Source: Coemansia sp. RSA 1804
Taxonomy: Eukaryota > Kickxellomycota > Kickxellomycetes > Kickxellales > Kickxellaceae
NCBI GenBank assembly: GCA_027578815.1
Contig: JANBTH010000610.1
Coordinates: 1 to 13,825, forward strand
Direction: 5' to 3'
DNA length: 13,825 nt
A program made the position numbers and the translations under genes. The notes under the pieces are model-generated. The model was not told the origin of the DNA, searched no databases, and saw only the letters and a program-made list of their open reading frames with translations. Below are positions 1-9,341 of this stretch, one piece after another. Position 1 is the first letter of the stretch; the number at the start of each line of letters is the position of its first letter.

Positions 1-3000
1 AGCACTGTGGTCCAAAATACGCCATTACCCCGTACAAGCATTTTAGACGTGTCTGGCCGATATGGCCCGGAAATTCAAGGAGAGCTGGTACCTATGAATA
101 ACAAGCATACTTATTCATCATCTGCATTAAATCCACCTGCTGAAGGTGATAACAACAACGAGGATTTCGAAAGTCTGCTTGAGCAATACGTAGACCAGTC
201 AGAGAGCAATGGTGCGAGCCAGAGCTATAGCAAGCCCAATTATGACGACATGGCTGGCCCTAAAGTTCCAATGCCGGATGGCGAAGTATTAAATCCGCCG
301 AATAGACATACTCCAGCACCGAATCCATATGGTTTGATGGACGAGAAGCACAACGTACCTAACACTTCTCAGATATGGATGCAGGCACCACAGTATCAAT
401 ACTATAATCAGATTAATCATATGGTCCATATGAACCCAAGGCATCAAGGCTTTTTCTCTGGCTTGTTTGGTCGGCATCCAAATAATCTTGGCCAAAGCCC
501 ACACAACGGATACAATTCTCCTCGGCAAATGGCCGATTTGCTTCGGAACCCTTTGCCTAGTAAGGTCTACAGTCGTGAAACTCGCCAGCAATCACTACAG
601 CCTGTGAACACAGCGAAAAGAACTATCGATGTTTTAAATCAAAAGTCAGAGGAGCATGATAGTGCACAAGCAATATCCGAGGGCGAACTTGTTTCAGACC
701 ACGAAGAGGATGAGTCGATGTCTCTTTCGGAAGGCGAGGTTTATGACCAACCAGAGAAGCCCACGCCTTTAGAACATGTTGGAGCTGATGGCATACCCGG
801 AACAAGTATCGGTCTGGATGTCGTCTCAATTGTCAAGGAACGCATAGCACAGATCCTGAAAAACAAAGACCCAAAGCTTCTTCAGAGTCCTCGCCTCCGG
901 GCACTGATGCTATTGTTAAAATGCATACGGCTTGACGATCCTGATGACATTTATTTGCAAGTCAAAAGCGCTTCTTTCCAAGTTTTGGCCGAACTGAACT
1001 CACTGTCTGCAGAGTTTGACTTGGGAATGATCACAGATGCATGTATGAATACGTTGTTGGTGACTCGGTCGATAGACGACGCATTGAATGTTACTCGAGA
1101 TAATTTTCCGGATAAGGTTTCACGCGGTGAGGATATGGACTCACGATCGTATTCCGAGGACAGCGAGTCCTCTCGAGGGATAGACATGGATACAAGTTCG
1201 GATATTGGGTTTGACGATATCCCACAGCTGATTGACCAGTCACCTGAGCTTGTCTCAATAAGCGACTTGCCAACAGGTACCGATACACTCAATTTATTGC
1301 CGCAGGTGCAGCTTCCAACAACACCTGCGAGGTTTAGCAGATCGCGCGCCCCAAGCCCACCTAGCGTCCAGCCAAAGACACCTAGGGTCCTTTTATCTAC
1401 AGGTTGGTCGCCATCCCCACAGGCACCAGACGTTGATACTTTGTCTACTAAAATAGACATAGGCTCGACCTTGACCCTCTATAAAAGTACGCAATCCGCA
1501 CGGAGCACATGGGAAAGCACACTGTGCGGTAGTGAATCTGGCCGACTTGTGGTGTTTGTGTCTTCAGACAACGAGTCTTCTAGTTCCGAGTCAATATCTG
1601 ATTCGGCCAGGGAATATGAGGGCGACGAGGAAGATTCCTCTGGTCAACAGTCTAAAATAGTAAAATCAGAGGACTGGTTCAGTATAAATTCGCGCAAGAG
1701 GGAAATTCGCATGTTAAATCGCGAGTGCCGTCGTCTTGCGCGCGAGGAGCAGCAACAGCAGCAGTCTATTTCACGATCCCAAAGTTTCATCAGCCTTAGT
1801 CGGCAGGATACAATTGGCCACTCACCGTGGCTAATAGCAAACCAGCCGATGAGTCGCGTTGCTTTGCAGTCTCCGAATAATGCACTGCACAATGCAAAGA
1901 TGAGCCTGAAGGCGCATGAGGAAGCAATTGCCAAGCTCAAACTCCAGATCAGCCGCAAGCAGGCAGCCGCGTTAATGCGCAAAAGGATTCATGTTTCGAA
2001 TGTGCAGAGATCTTTGGAAGCCACGGCAATTGCTGCATCCGAACCCCTTACACCGCGAACAGAGGCTGATATTGAGGATTCAACTGCGTGCTCGGATGCA
2101 CATTCTCACGTGCAGCAGAGTTACCAAAGCGGGGGCACTTCCCAGACTTTGTCTTTACCCAATGCAAGCGACTTTGAAACGTTACTCCAGCAGGTTTCTC
2201 CACCAAGACGATCAAGCATTTTACGGGATGTGGATGTGACTCTTTGTGACACAATATCGTTGAAGCAAGCCATGTTAGAGCTTCTTAAACCCGAAAAGTC
2301 TGAAAACGATGCCGGCTGTTTAGAAAGTAGGCGCTTGTTATCCGACATTGCCCCACAGCTAGACAGAAGGCAAAAAGCGCTTGAGGATCAAAAGAGGAAC
2401 TTGAGCGATCTGATTTATGAGCTTCAAGCGCGACTAAAGCTCGCCGATATCCAGCTAGACATCATTGACCACGGTCGCAGAATATCTGATGCTCTTAAAA
2501 CCGAGTCGGAAGCATCCAGTACACTACCCTCCGAACCATCAGCACATTCCATGCTTGAAGAGAAAAGGGTACGCTCGAATACATTACAGGACGATATTCG
2601 TGCAATCCAGACGCTCAGAAATTTATTTATGCCAAAATCCGACCAGAAGCCAGCGGCGACCGAGCCTGTATCTGATAACGTCTACAACCAACAGACTAAT
2701 CCCGACGTGTATCAACAGCATGCTAGCAGCGTCACTACAGATGGACCTATTAAACAAGATGACGCGACAGCCAACATTGACAACGCGAGAAAGAGACGAC
2801 ATATGGATGAGTTAAGGGCCAAGATGGAGATTGTGCAAAAGGAGCAAAAGGGGCTTTCTCTGAGGCTGGAAACCTTGGCAAGCAAAGGCGGAAGGCCGTT
2901 GGAGCACCCTCCTAAGGCATTAGATAAAGACAATGTGCTTTTGGATTCAGATCAAATAACGTCAATAGCTAAACGGCAAAAGGTGGATAACACTGATTTG

Positions 3001-6000
3001 ATCAATGGGGATGCCGGCCCAAAAACAAAGATTCGCCTTCTTTTTGCGGCGGCTGCTGCTTGCGCCAACGAGAGCAAGGTTATCGAGGACCAGCAACGCA
3101 TATATGCAGAGCTGAACACTGGTACGCTAGATAACTGCATTCTTCAGCCCTTGATAGTGGCCGATGGTATTGGTATGCCTGCGCTTGCGAATCCAACAAC
3201 AGGATTCTTGTCGAGGATGGCGATGGAAAGTCAAAGATATCATGATAGTACATCGCATACACGCTCCTCCCACTCTGTGGTTTCCAATACAGTGTCTGGA
3301 AAAGGAGCGCGTCCGTTGGCAGCTGACTATGTCGTGTACGAGTCGCCATTTGGTAGCGCCGATGTAAGCCAAGCTATAGACCACGTACCAGACGACCCGA
3401 CAGAACTTTGCAATGTGAGTACCGCTGAACTGCTTGAAGCAATGCATCTGACTCCTCCGCCACATGCTGCATTGGCCAAGCAGTTTCGTGGTGAGATTGA
3501 CACCGCATTGCGCGAAGTCTGTGGAAACAGTGCTTCTTTAAAGATAAGCAACAAAGTGGTTGTGCTTGCTTTGCTTCCCATCTGGAAATCGCATGTACGA
3601 TCTTTGGTGCAAGGGTCGATGAGTAAGAAAAACCCGTTGTACTCTGCCATTGGTTTTGATAGCTTAGATTCGACGACATCGAATATTTTGTCGCATGACA
3701 GCTACCAACACGCGTCTATAGTGCGCAATAAGGTCAAAAAGAGGCTGAGATACATCTTTAAGAAACATGCAAGGTATCTTCCAGTCTTAAACCGAGATCT
3801 TGCATTCTACCCTAGTCATTCAGATAAGCCATCTGGCTCAGGCAACACGGCTGCAGATACAGCACTTTCAGGACGCAATGTCAGATATTTTGACACAGGT
3901 CTGGATGCAGACGATCATGACAGCGAATCTGAAAAATCGTGCGTCAACTCTGATGTTAACGATGACATGGACGATGGTTCAGATGATGGTCCAAACGATG
4001 AGCTGGATGAGGATGAAGCGGATATTCTAAGTAGCCGCCTTAGTGCGGATGGCTTTGGCGACATAGCATTAGATGACAACGATAGCGCTTATTCCAAGGC
4101 TTTACGCTGGCTTTGGAAGGATAATAGCAAAAAAAGCGGCGAGAACTTCAATATCAGTCTGTATCCAAGTCTCTATACGAAAACGAACAAGCGCGTGAGC
4201 AGAAGCATGTTGTATCTAAAGAAGGCTCTACAGGCATCACCATCATCTGAGAAGCTTTGGGATCTGTACTTGGAGCTATATTCACGCCAGGATGTCCCAG
4301 ACAGCGAGGTCGTGTCTGCATTTTCGGATGCCACAAAATTCCTTCCTCATAGCATCAGCATTTGGCGCAGATATGCCCGGTGGTGTGGTTGGAACACACT
4401 TCGAAACATTGGCTCGAATGCGGAAAGCACAGCCTGGCAAGGATGTCTTTCTATGGTGACCTCCATGGCGATAAAGTGTTTGTCTGGCGACGGCCAAAGT
4501 GTGCACTCGGAGGAAATGTCAGCCACAATAGCAGAGCTGGTTGTTCATTTTTGGGACTGTTCTTGGGCAGCGTTTGAGGGCCTGAGCAAGTCCGGGCCAG
4601 AAAATAAGGATCCACCGAAACCTGTTGTGCAGTTCAAATCAAGACTAGTGGCACACATGCATGCCTGTTTGGCGGCCAGCTCGACTAAAGTGCTTTGCGA
4701 TGAGATATCGGACCTGTCTATATCCAACGCCTCTTCATCTCGTAGCAAAGTGACAGGAAGTGCTTGGAAGTCAACAGAGTGGATTCTTGGACGTCTTTTA
4801 TTGCCACATCACCTTTTGTTTGTGGGACAAGTGTTTCTATGTTGTTTCATCGAGGCAACATTTGTGCCGCATAGCGTTCTTGAGCGAATGTATGCGGCAC
4901 TTTATGAGGGGCTACGATGCCAGTCAACATACTACCTGTGTCTGGACAACATAGCTGAAAAAAGCACTTCTGCGGATGCAAGCGCTAATAAGGGTTATAA
5001 ACTTCAGCCGTATATAATGTCCGTTGTCCGTAAGATGTTTGGAGGCATAAAAGATGTCTTACTGTCGTATGGCGATGAAAAGTCTGGTTTACATCTTCAG
5101 CAAGATGAGTCGCTACGCAGGGCCATTCAACAATCTTGCGGACTATGTTCTGCTTCCATGAGAGTCACGCTTGTCCAGCTAAAGCAGCATCTACTGGCGC
5201 CGGCGGAAGATGCAAAATCGATTGGCGACTGTGAGGATCTATTACAGATTATTAACAAGGGGTCAGTGGAACCTTCGTTTGATTCAAAAAACGATCTTTT
5301 AGGTGCAGTTATAGAACAGGGGACAGAGACACCGCTGCTAATAACATATCTGTTGTGTGCAGACAATAGAGAAACAAGCGAGTCTAAACTAAAAGATGCT
5401 GTCTGTGTCCTGCATGAGCACAGTGTTCTGACCGCGCGATCGATGGACATTGACACTGCCTCCTTTAATACACTTTTCCAGAGTCGGGTTTGCGATGTTA
5501 CGCTTAACCGAGATACTATTGCACAATGTATCTCGGAGGCAAGGCAGTTGTACTACCAATTGGTCGGCTATACTGGGGTACCTGGGCCAAAGACGGAGCG
5601 ATCGCTGGTTCATAATTTCCTGGGTGATCTAAATGACACGAGGTTATCAGAATCTAGACAAAGGTTTTGCAGACGCGCAGGAACTTGGTCAAATCTTGCG
5701 TTGATTGAAGTCCTACATTCAGTTTTTGAGTCCGATCACAGTTTTGTCAGCCGGTCTGCAATCGACTCTGCTTGCTTATGGATTCATCATGGTTTAAAGC
5801 AGCTTAGTTCGGATAACGTTGGTGGTTGTGCTCAGCTATGGACGCTGGCACTTCACCTATCAATGTTTTACAAATCACTGCAGCAGAACGAGATTGTGCA
5901 AATGCACAATAACATCGGTCGAACCGAAGACAGACATGCGTTGCATATAGCTCCTGTGTGCAATATACCTGTCAACTTTGTTTTGCGCACCGTCCTGGAT

Positions 6001-6348
6001 TCAACACATTCCAACGATACACTCGAAGCTATTGGGAACTACGTATCATACATCGCCATGGACAATGCAGAGCTCGCTATCAGGTAGTGTTAAGCGGATG
6101 TACAGTTAGGATATATGGTGGTCATATGTGTTATGTTGTATTTTTTGCACTCATGTATTTACTTTCTTGTTTAACCGTGGGGTGTTTGCTGCTCATGCAA
6201 GCTTCTTGGGGTTCTTTGTCTATTACTTTTCTGTAGGCTAATCGTGCGGGCGCTAAAGAGAAAGAACGTCTCACTATTTATGTTTTTGCTTATTGGACGC
6301 ATATCCGCTCGCGCCAGTCGCGCAGACGCTCTTTTCCTTGAAATGTAA
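1..6348 (+). CDS. ZFC3H1/Red1-like nuclear RNA-surveillance scaffold, 5' partial; exons 1-6083 and 6237-6348
   Basis: The frame is open from base 1 to a TAG at 6085-6087, so the gene begins left of the window; the first in-frame ATG here is at 94. Residues are counted from the codon at 7. The N-terminal half is low-complexity, with EGEL (225) and EGEV (242) acidic motifs, a Q5 run (582-586) and charged coiled-coil stretches near 559-586, 629-672, 777-826 and 928-961. YESPF lies at 1111-1115 and an acidic Asp/Glu run at 1319-1340. From about 1399 come paired helices of HAT/TPR type (KKALQASPSSEKLWDLYLEL, then SIWRRYARW), continuing to the C-terminus. This order and a length near 2,060 residues match the ZFC3H1 family, which bridges the Mtr4 helicase and poly(A)-binding proteins to send nuclear RNAs to the exosome. 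The family's CCCH finger is not seen. The TAG probably lies in an intron (6084-6236); the spliced frame ends with TAA at 6346-6348. The family call is from motif layout by eye; a generic HAT-repeat nuclear protein is the alternative. Confidence 0.62.
6084..6236 (+). other. Probable phase-2 intron containing the apparent stop codon
   Basis: The donor is CAG|GTAGTG at 6081-6089 and the acceptor is a pyrimidine-rich CTTTTCTGTAG ending at 6236. A TTAAC branch-like site lies about 60 nt before the acceptor. The apparent stop TAG (6085-6087) overlaps the donor. Splicing joins AG to G, keeps Arg, and opens 36 further residues beginning LIVRALKRKNVSLF and ending ADALFLEM before TAA. These residues have the A..L...AL...N..LF hydrophobic pattern of a HAT helix and follow naturally from the preceding AELAIR. 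Donor positions +4 to +6 are not optimal, so the call rests mainly on the protein continuity. Confidence 0.6.
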
Positions 6349-6935
6349 ACCACTTCTTTGCGACTTGTTTGACTGGATGTGTTACTTTTATATTGCATGA
6401 TCTGTGGCTAACAATAATTGTTTGTGGAATGTTTGTGCTTGGACCGATGGCTGCGACATTTTATTGACTTTGTACATGCTTTACTTTTATAATTTTGTGT
6501 GTGTGCATGCTCGAGCTCCATTCTATGCTCTTTACTATTTAGGTTTAACGGTTCCTAGCCCACATCCTTGGGCCTTTTAGAATAGAGATGGTGTTGTTGT
6601 TTTCTGCTTGTTATAAATATTGCAGAGAATAGCATCACTTGTCTTTTCTCTAATCCTTCGTCATCGTCATCGTCTTTTTTCTTCTGATGCCAAACAATAC
6701 TGCCGATACTGAAAAGTAGTATACAGTAAACTGGTACAGCACGTGGCACTGTACTCTTTGAGTGCTGGTTAGATTAATAATGGCCAATAGGTATTGCTAA
6801 TAAGTGAATTTATGTAGGATTTCGCGCCATGACTTTCATTAATTCTCAGTACAAGCTCTTCTTATAAAAATGCAGCAGGCTACATGTAGACATGCAAGCT
6901 TTTTCTAGATTACTTCAAGAATCAGAAAGAATAAT

Positions 6936-6941
6936 AATAAA
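6936..6941 (+). terminator. Candidate poly(A) signal AATAAA for the ZFC3H1-like gene
   Basis: This is the first canonical AATAAA after the proposed TAA at 6348, within an AATAATAATAAA run. It would imply a 3' UTR of nearly 600 nt, which is long for a fungus, so a non-canonical site closer to the stop codon is equally possible. Confidence 0.25.
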
Positions 6942-8274
6942 TATATTGAGCACTACATTTTGTGCTTTTAGAATTCTCAGAAGAATCTGCCAAGCAATAG
7001 TCTAGAGAGTATTTCATTACCCGGATATTGAATTAAAATTATATCAATGCAATTTGAACAATGCACCATGTGGATTTAATTGTTGTCAATAGAAGTAGCA
7101 GATGTCGTATTTTGGTGCAAATATCCAGGAAAATGGGGGAGGGATTATGATGTTGCCAAAAAATATCTTAGCAGTAACTGTAACGTATTGCTCAGCAAAA
7201 ATTCCGGATAAGCAGGTGCCAATGTCCATGAAAAAGATCAAACCAACAAATAATATCGACAGTCGCAGAATGCTACGGATATTTTTGAAACGAAAGAGGT
7301 ACCCAAGGGCGTATATTTAACGTGCTTAAGAAGATTGTATTGTGCGTCATAGCATTAAAAATATTACAAACAATAACAGGAAAGAGCTGCTCGATCCTAT
7401 TAGGACACGGGTATCCAGATACGAGGGATCCAACAGGTTACTACTCCGCCACATTAAAACCGCTTAAAGCATTTGAGACGAGGTCAATTCTTGTCTGTGC
7501 ATGCAAGAAAGGAACTTTTATTCCGAACAAATAAAGGCAGAATCATATTATCTAGTAGTATTGAGGATGAATAAAGAATTTTTAGTGTCCAGTAAATAGA
7601 AATGCTTTGAAATTTTGAAAGCGCAAGTATCTGTGTTTAAGCCACTTTCGAAATAATAATGCCAAATTAGTAACAGATGCGAAGCGTCATAATGACAAAA
7701 CGCATGTATGCATGGCCTTTGCCAAGCCTATTACTGTTTGGAGTTAAAAAGACTCTGTTCCCGGTAATGCAGGCCACACGTACAAGATGACGTTATGCAA
7801 TTACAGAAAGATGCGGCATGCTTTGGTGAAAAGAAAAACTAAATAGATAATTGCCAGTGGCAGTTTGTCAGTACTTGGGAGCTAATATCAAAGTCGTTTT
7901 GTTGGGTGAATCTCCGGCATGTTTTTGCAAGCAACGTCGCAGTAGCTCCCAATATTGGGTTGGAAACAAGGAATGAGCCATTGGTTTGGGGATCCGCCAG
8001 TAACCTGAACACAAGTAGCAACTGCCAAGCAGTCCACGCTTTTCAAAATATAGTAAAAAAACCTGTATCCAATTAAGGAGCTGGGTTGGGGGAGGGATAT
8101 GAAGAGCTTAGGGAGGAGGGATCGAGACAAAATCTTATTGCTAGATTATTCACGACCAAAAAAAGCAACGATGCCTTACGTACTATGCATATGTTTCACT
8201 TGTTAATTTGTAGACTATTATAGTGATAGGCTTTTGCTGCTGTGGATGTCGGCCGTTTGCGGTGTAACTGTAGA

Positions 8275-8290
8275 CAATGCATGTGCATTG
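8275..8290. repeat. Perfect inverted repeat upstream of a TATA box
   Basis: The sequence CAATGCA-TG-TGCATTG has perfect 7-bp arms around a 2-bp spacer. It lies about 80 bp upstream of the TATA box at 8370, the usual distance for an activator or repressor site. A dimeric transcription factor site is an inference; no known factor is recognised. Confidence 0.4.
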
Positions 8291-8369
8291 TTTTCATTGT
8301 GGTCATTTGGCTAAACAACGGAGAACAAATCCGAGCTTATAAAGTAAAACTTCGCCGCTCGTATAGAGG

Positions 8370-8377
8370 TATAAATA
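8370..8377 (+). promoter_or_regulatory. TATA box (TATAAATA) of the small zinc-ribbon unit
   Basis: TATAAATA lies 170 bp upstream of the ATG at 8540. From about 8390 to 8540 there is no ATG, giving a plausible leader in which 8540 is the first start codon. A second, weaker TTATAAAG lies about 30 bp further upstream. Confidence 0.55.
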
Positions 8378-8539
8378 GGATAGAATGGACCGAACGTATC
8401 TACAAAAGCTGAAACGTAGCAAGAAAACATATTTTGACACTACTTTTTTCTTCAACAAAATTTTTTGTAGTCATATTTTGGGCTTCCATCCTTCGAGCGG
8501 CCATTAACCTATATTACAAGAACAAGAACATTCTGCATT

Positions 8540-8752
8540 ATGTCTACAAACGAATATAACCTTCTCGCTTTGTCACAAGCTTCTGCGTTTCCTACAGACA
8601 CTCCTGTGCTTCAAGATCGCATGTGCACCTGCCCCATCTGCCACACAGGATCCAACAACGACGGATAACAGCAAGATCTGGCATTTTTCTATTTTCCACT
8701 CTGGAATGCTGGACGTTTCGACTGGGCAACATGTCGTGATTGCCTACTTTGA
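8540..8752 (+). pseudogene. Small zinc-ribbon protein gene interrupted by one in-frame TAA
   Basis: The ATG at 8540 has A at -3, an in-frame upstream stop at 8504-8506 and no ATG in the leader. The first 42 codons include a C29-T-C31-P-I-C34-H knuckle and end at TAA (8666-8668). The same frame then stays open for 27 codons to TGA at 8750-8752. That segment begins QQDLAFFYFPLWNAGRF and contains WATCRDC, giving Cys65-x2-Cys68. Counting TAA as codon 43, the 70-codon product has two CxxC knuckles flanking an aromatic FFxxPLW core. This is the layout of small zinc-ribbon proteins of the zinc_ribbon_15 type, whose function is poorly known. A truncated LITAF-like ribbon is a weaker alternative. TAA separates the knuckles, so the 42-residue product could not form the ribbon. 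No GT-AG pair I found removes the TAA while keeping both knuckles. The stop is followed by CAGCAA, which resembles but does not fully match the CARYYA readthrough context. Confidence 0.5.
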
Positions 8753-8798
8753 ATGCAAAGCTGGATCTATGTAAATGTTTCTCTCTTGAACTAAGAGG

Positions 8799-8804
8799 AA
8801 TAAA
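8799..8804 (+). terminator. Poly(A) signal AATAAA of the zinc-ribbon unit
   Basis: A canonical AATAAA lies 46 bp after the TGA at 8750-8752. With the TATA box at 8370 it frames a transcription unit of about 400 bp. The signal fits the distal TGA better than the internal TAA, though it is compatible with both. Confidence 0.5.
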
Positions 8805-9341
8805 AGTAATATTGAAAATTAAATGGTACATTGGCTTACAATTTTTCTTTCTTAAAAAATTTACATTTAATGGTATCTATTGCCGAAACTCATTTAAAAT
8901 TACTACTTTTCCAAGTCAACCTTTTGGTAAGAAAAAACAGTGGCATGTGCTGATGATTACCTACAATTCAAGCAGACTAAAGCAGCTTTTGTGAGAATTA
9001 CCAGTTCAACAATAGATCCACACACCAAATTTTTGCTTGATAATTACATTGTATGTGCGTGTAGAGCTTTCAATACACCTCTGCTCGAATAGCGACTATT
9101 TATTTGAGCATTTGAAAGTGCTTGTACTTGGTTTATTTTTATCCGATATCAAGATTAAATTAATAGGCATCAGGATGCAGGGACAAGTGACACATCAAGA
9201 AGAAAACAGCAGACAGTGCTTATCGTATTAGATTTTTTAAAGTCACATTTTAGGCGTTCAGCTTCTTATTTCATTTTCTGTTCTTAAAAGTACTTTGTTT
9301 TCACTTAAGAGTATAATAGCAATTGACAATAAATTACCCAA
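8805..9341. other. AT-rich intergenic region upstream of the isoleucyl-tRNA synthetase gene
   Basis: This stretch is strongly AT-rich with T- and A-runs. Open frames here begin with TTG, not ATG, and I reject them. A TATAAT at 9312-9317 is only about 25 bp before the synthetase ATG, probably too close to be its TATA box. I see no clear core promoter. Confidence 0.55.

Larger units (their letters stand above)
6349..8369. other. AT-rich intergenic region, no convincing gene
   Basis: Both strands lack long ATG-initiated frames. There is a short TCATCG repeat near 6659-6677 and purine-rich G runs near 8080-8125. An ATG-started 72-codon + frame (7102-7320) is low-complexity and unrecognised. A + frame at 7289-7534 and two - strand frames in 7839-8130 have no ATG start. 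AATAAA motifs occur at 7530 and 7570. I find no tRNA B-box, terminal repeats or transposase fragment. The right end probably contains the promoter of the small zinc-ribbon unit. Confidence 0.6.

Noticed and set aside
951..1460. 169-codon - strand frame inside the large gene
   Set aside because: It is an antisense shadow of Ser/Asp-rich coding sequence without a motif of its own.
6349..6749. Further exon after the ATGTAAAC at 6343-6350
   Set aside because: GTAAAC could be a donor, but no nearby acceptor opens a sensible frame; the TAA at 6346 is taken as the end.
7102..7320. ATG-started 72-codon + frame
   Set aside because: It is basic and low-complexity, has no recognisable motif, and lies in AT-rich DNA without a clear promoter.
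8606..8671. Potential 66-nt intron that would remove the TAA in the zinc-ribbon frame
   Set aside because: The donor (GTGCTT) is poor and splicing would delete the first CxxC knuckle, so it does not restore a plausible protein.
8740..8994. 84-codon + frame overlapping the end of the zinc-ribbon unit
   Set aside because: It starts with TTG and is AT-rich Lys/Phe/Ile sequence; the poly(A) signal at 8799 lies within it.
9037..9231. 64-codon + frame upstream of the synthetase
   Set aside because: It has a TTG start, no family resemblance and AT-rich composition.
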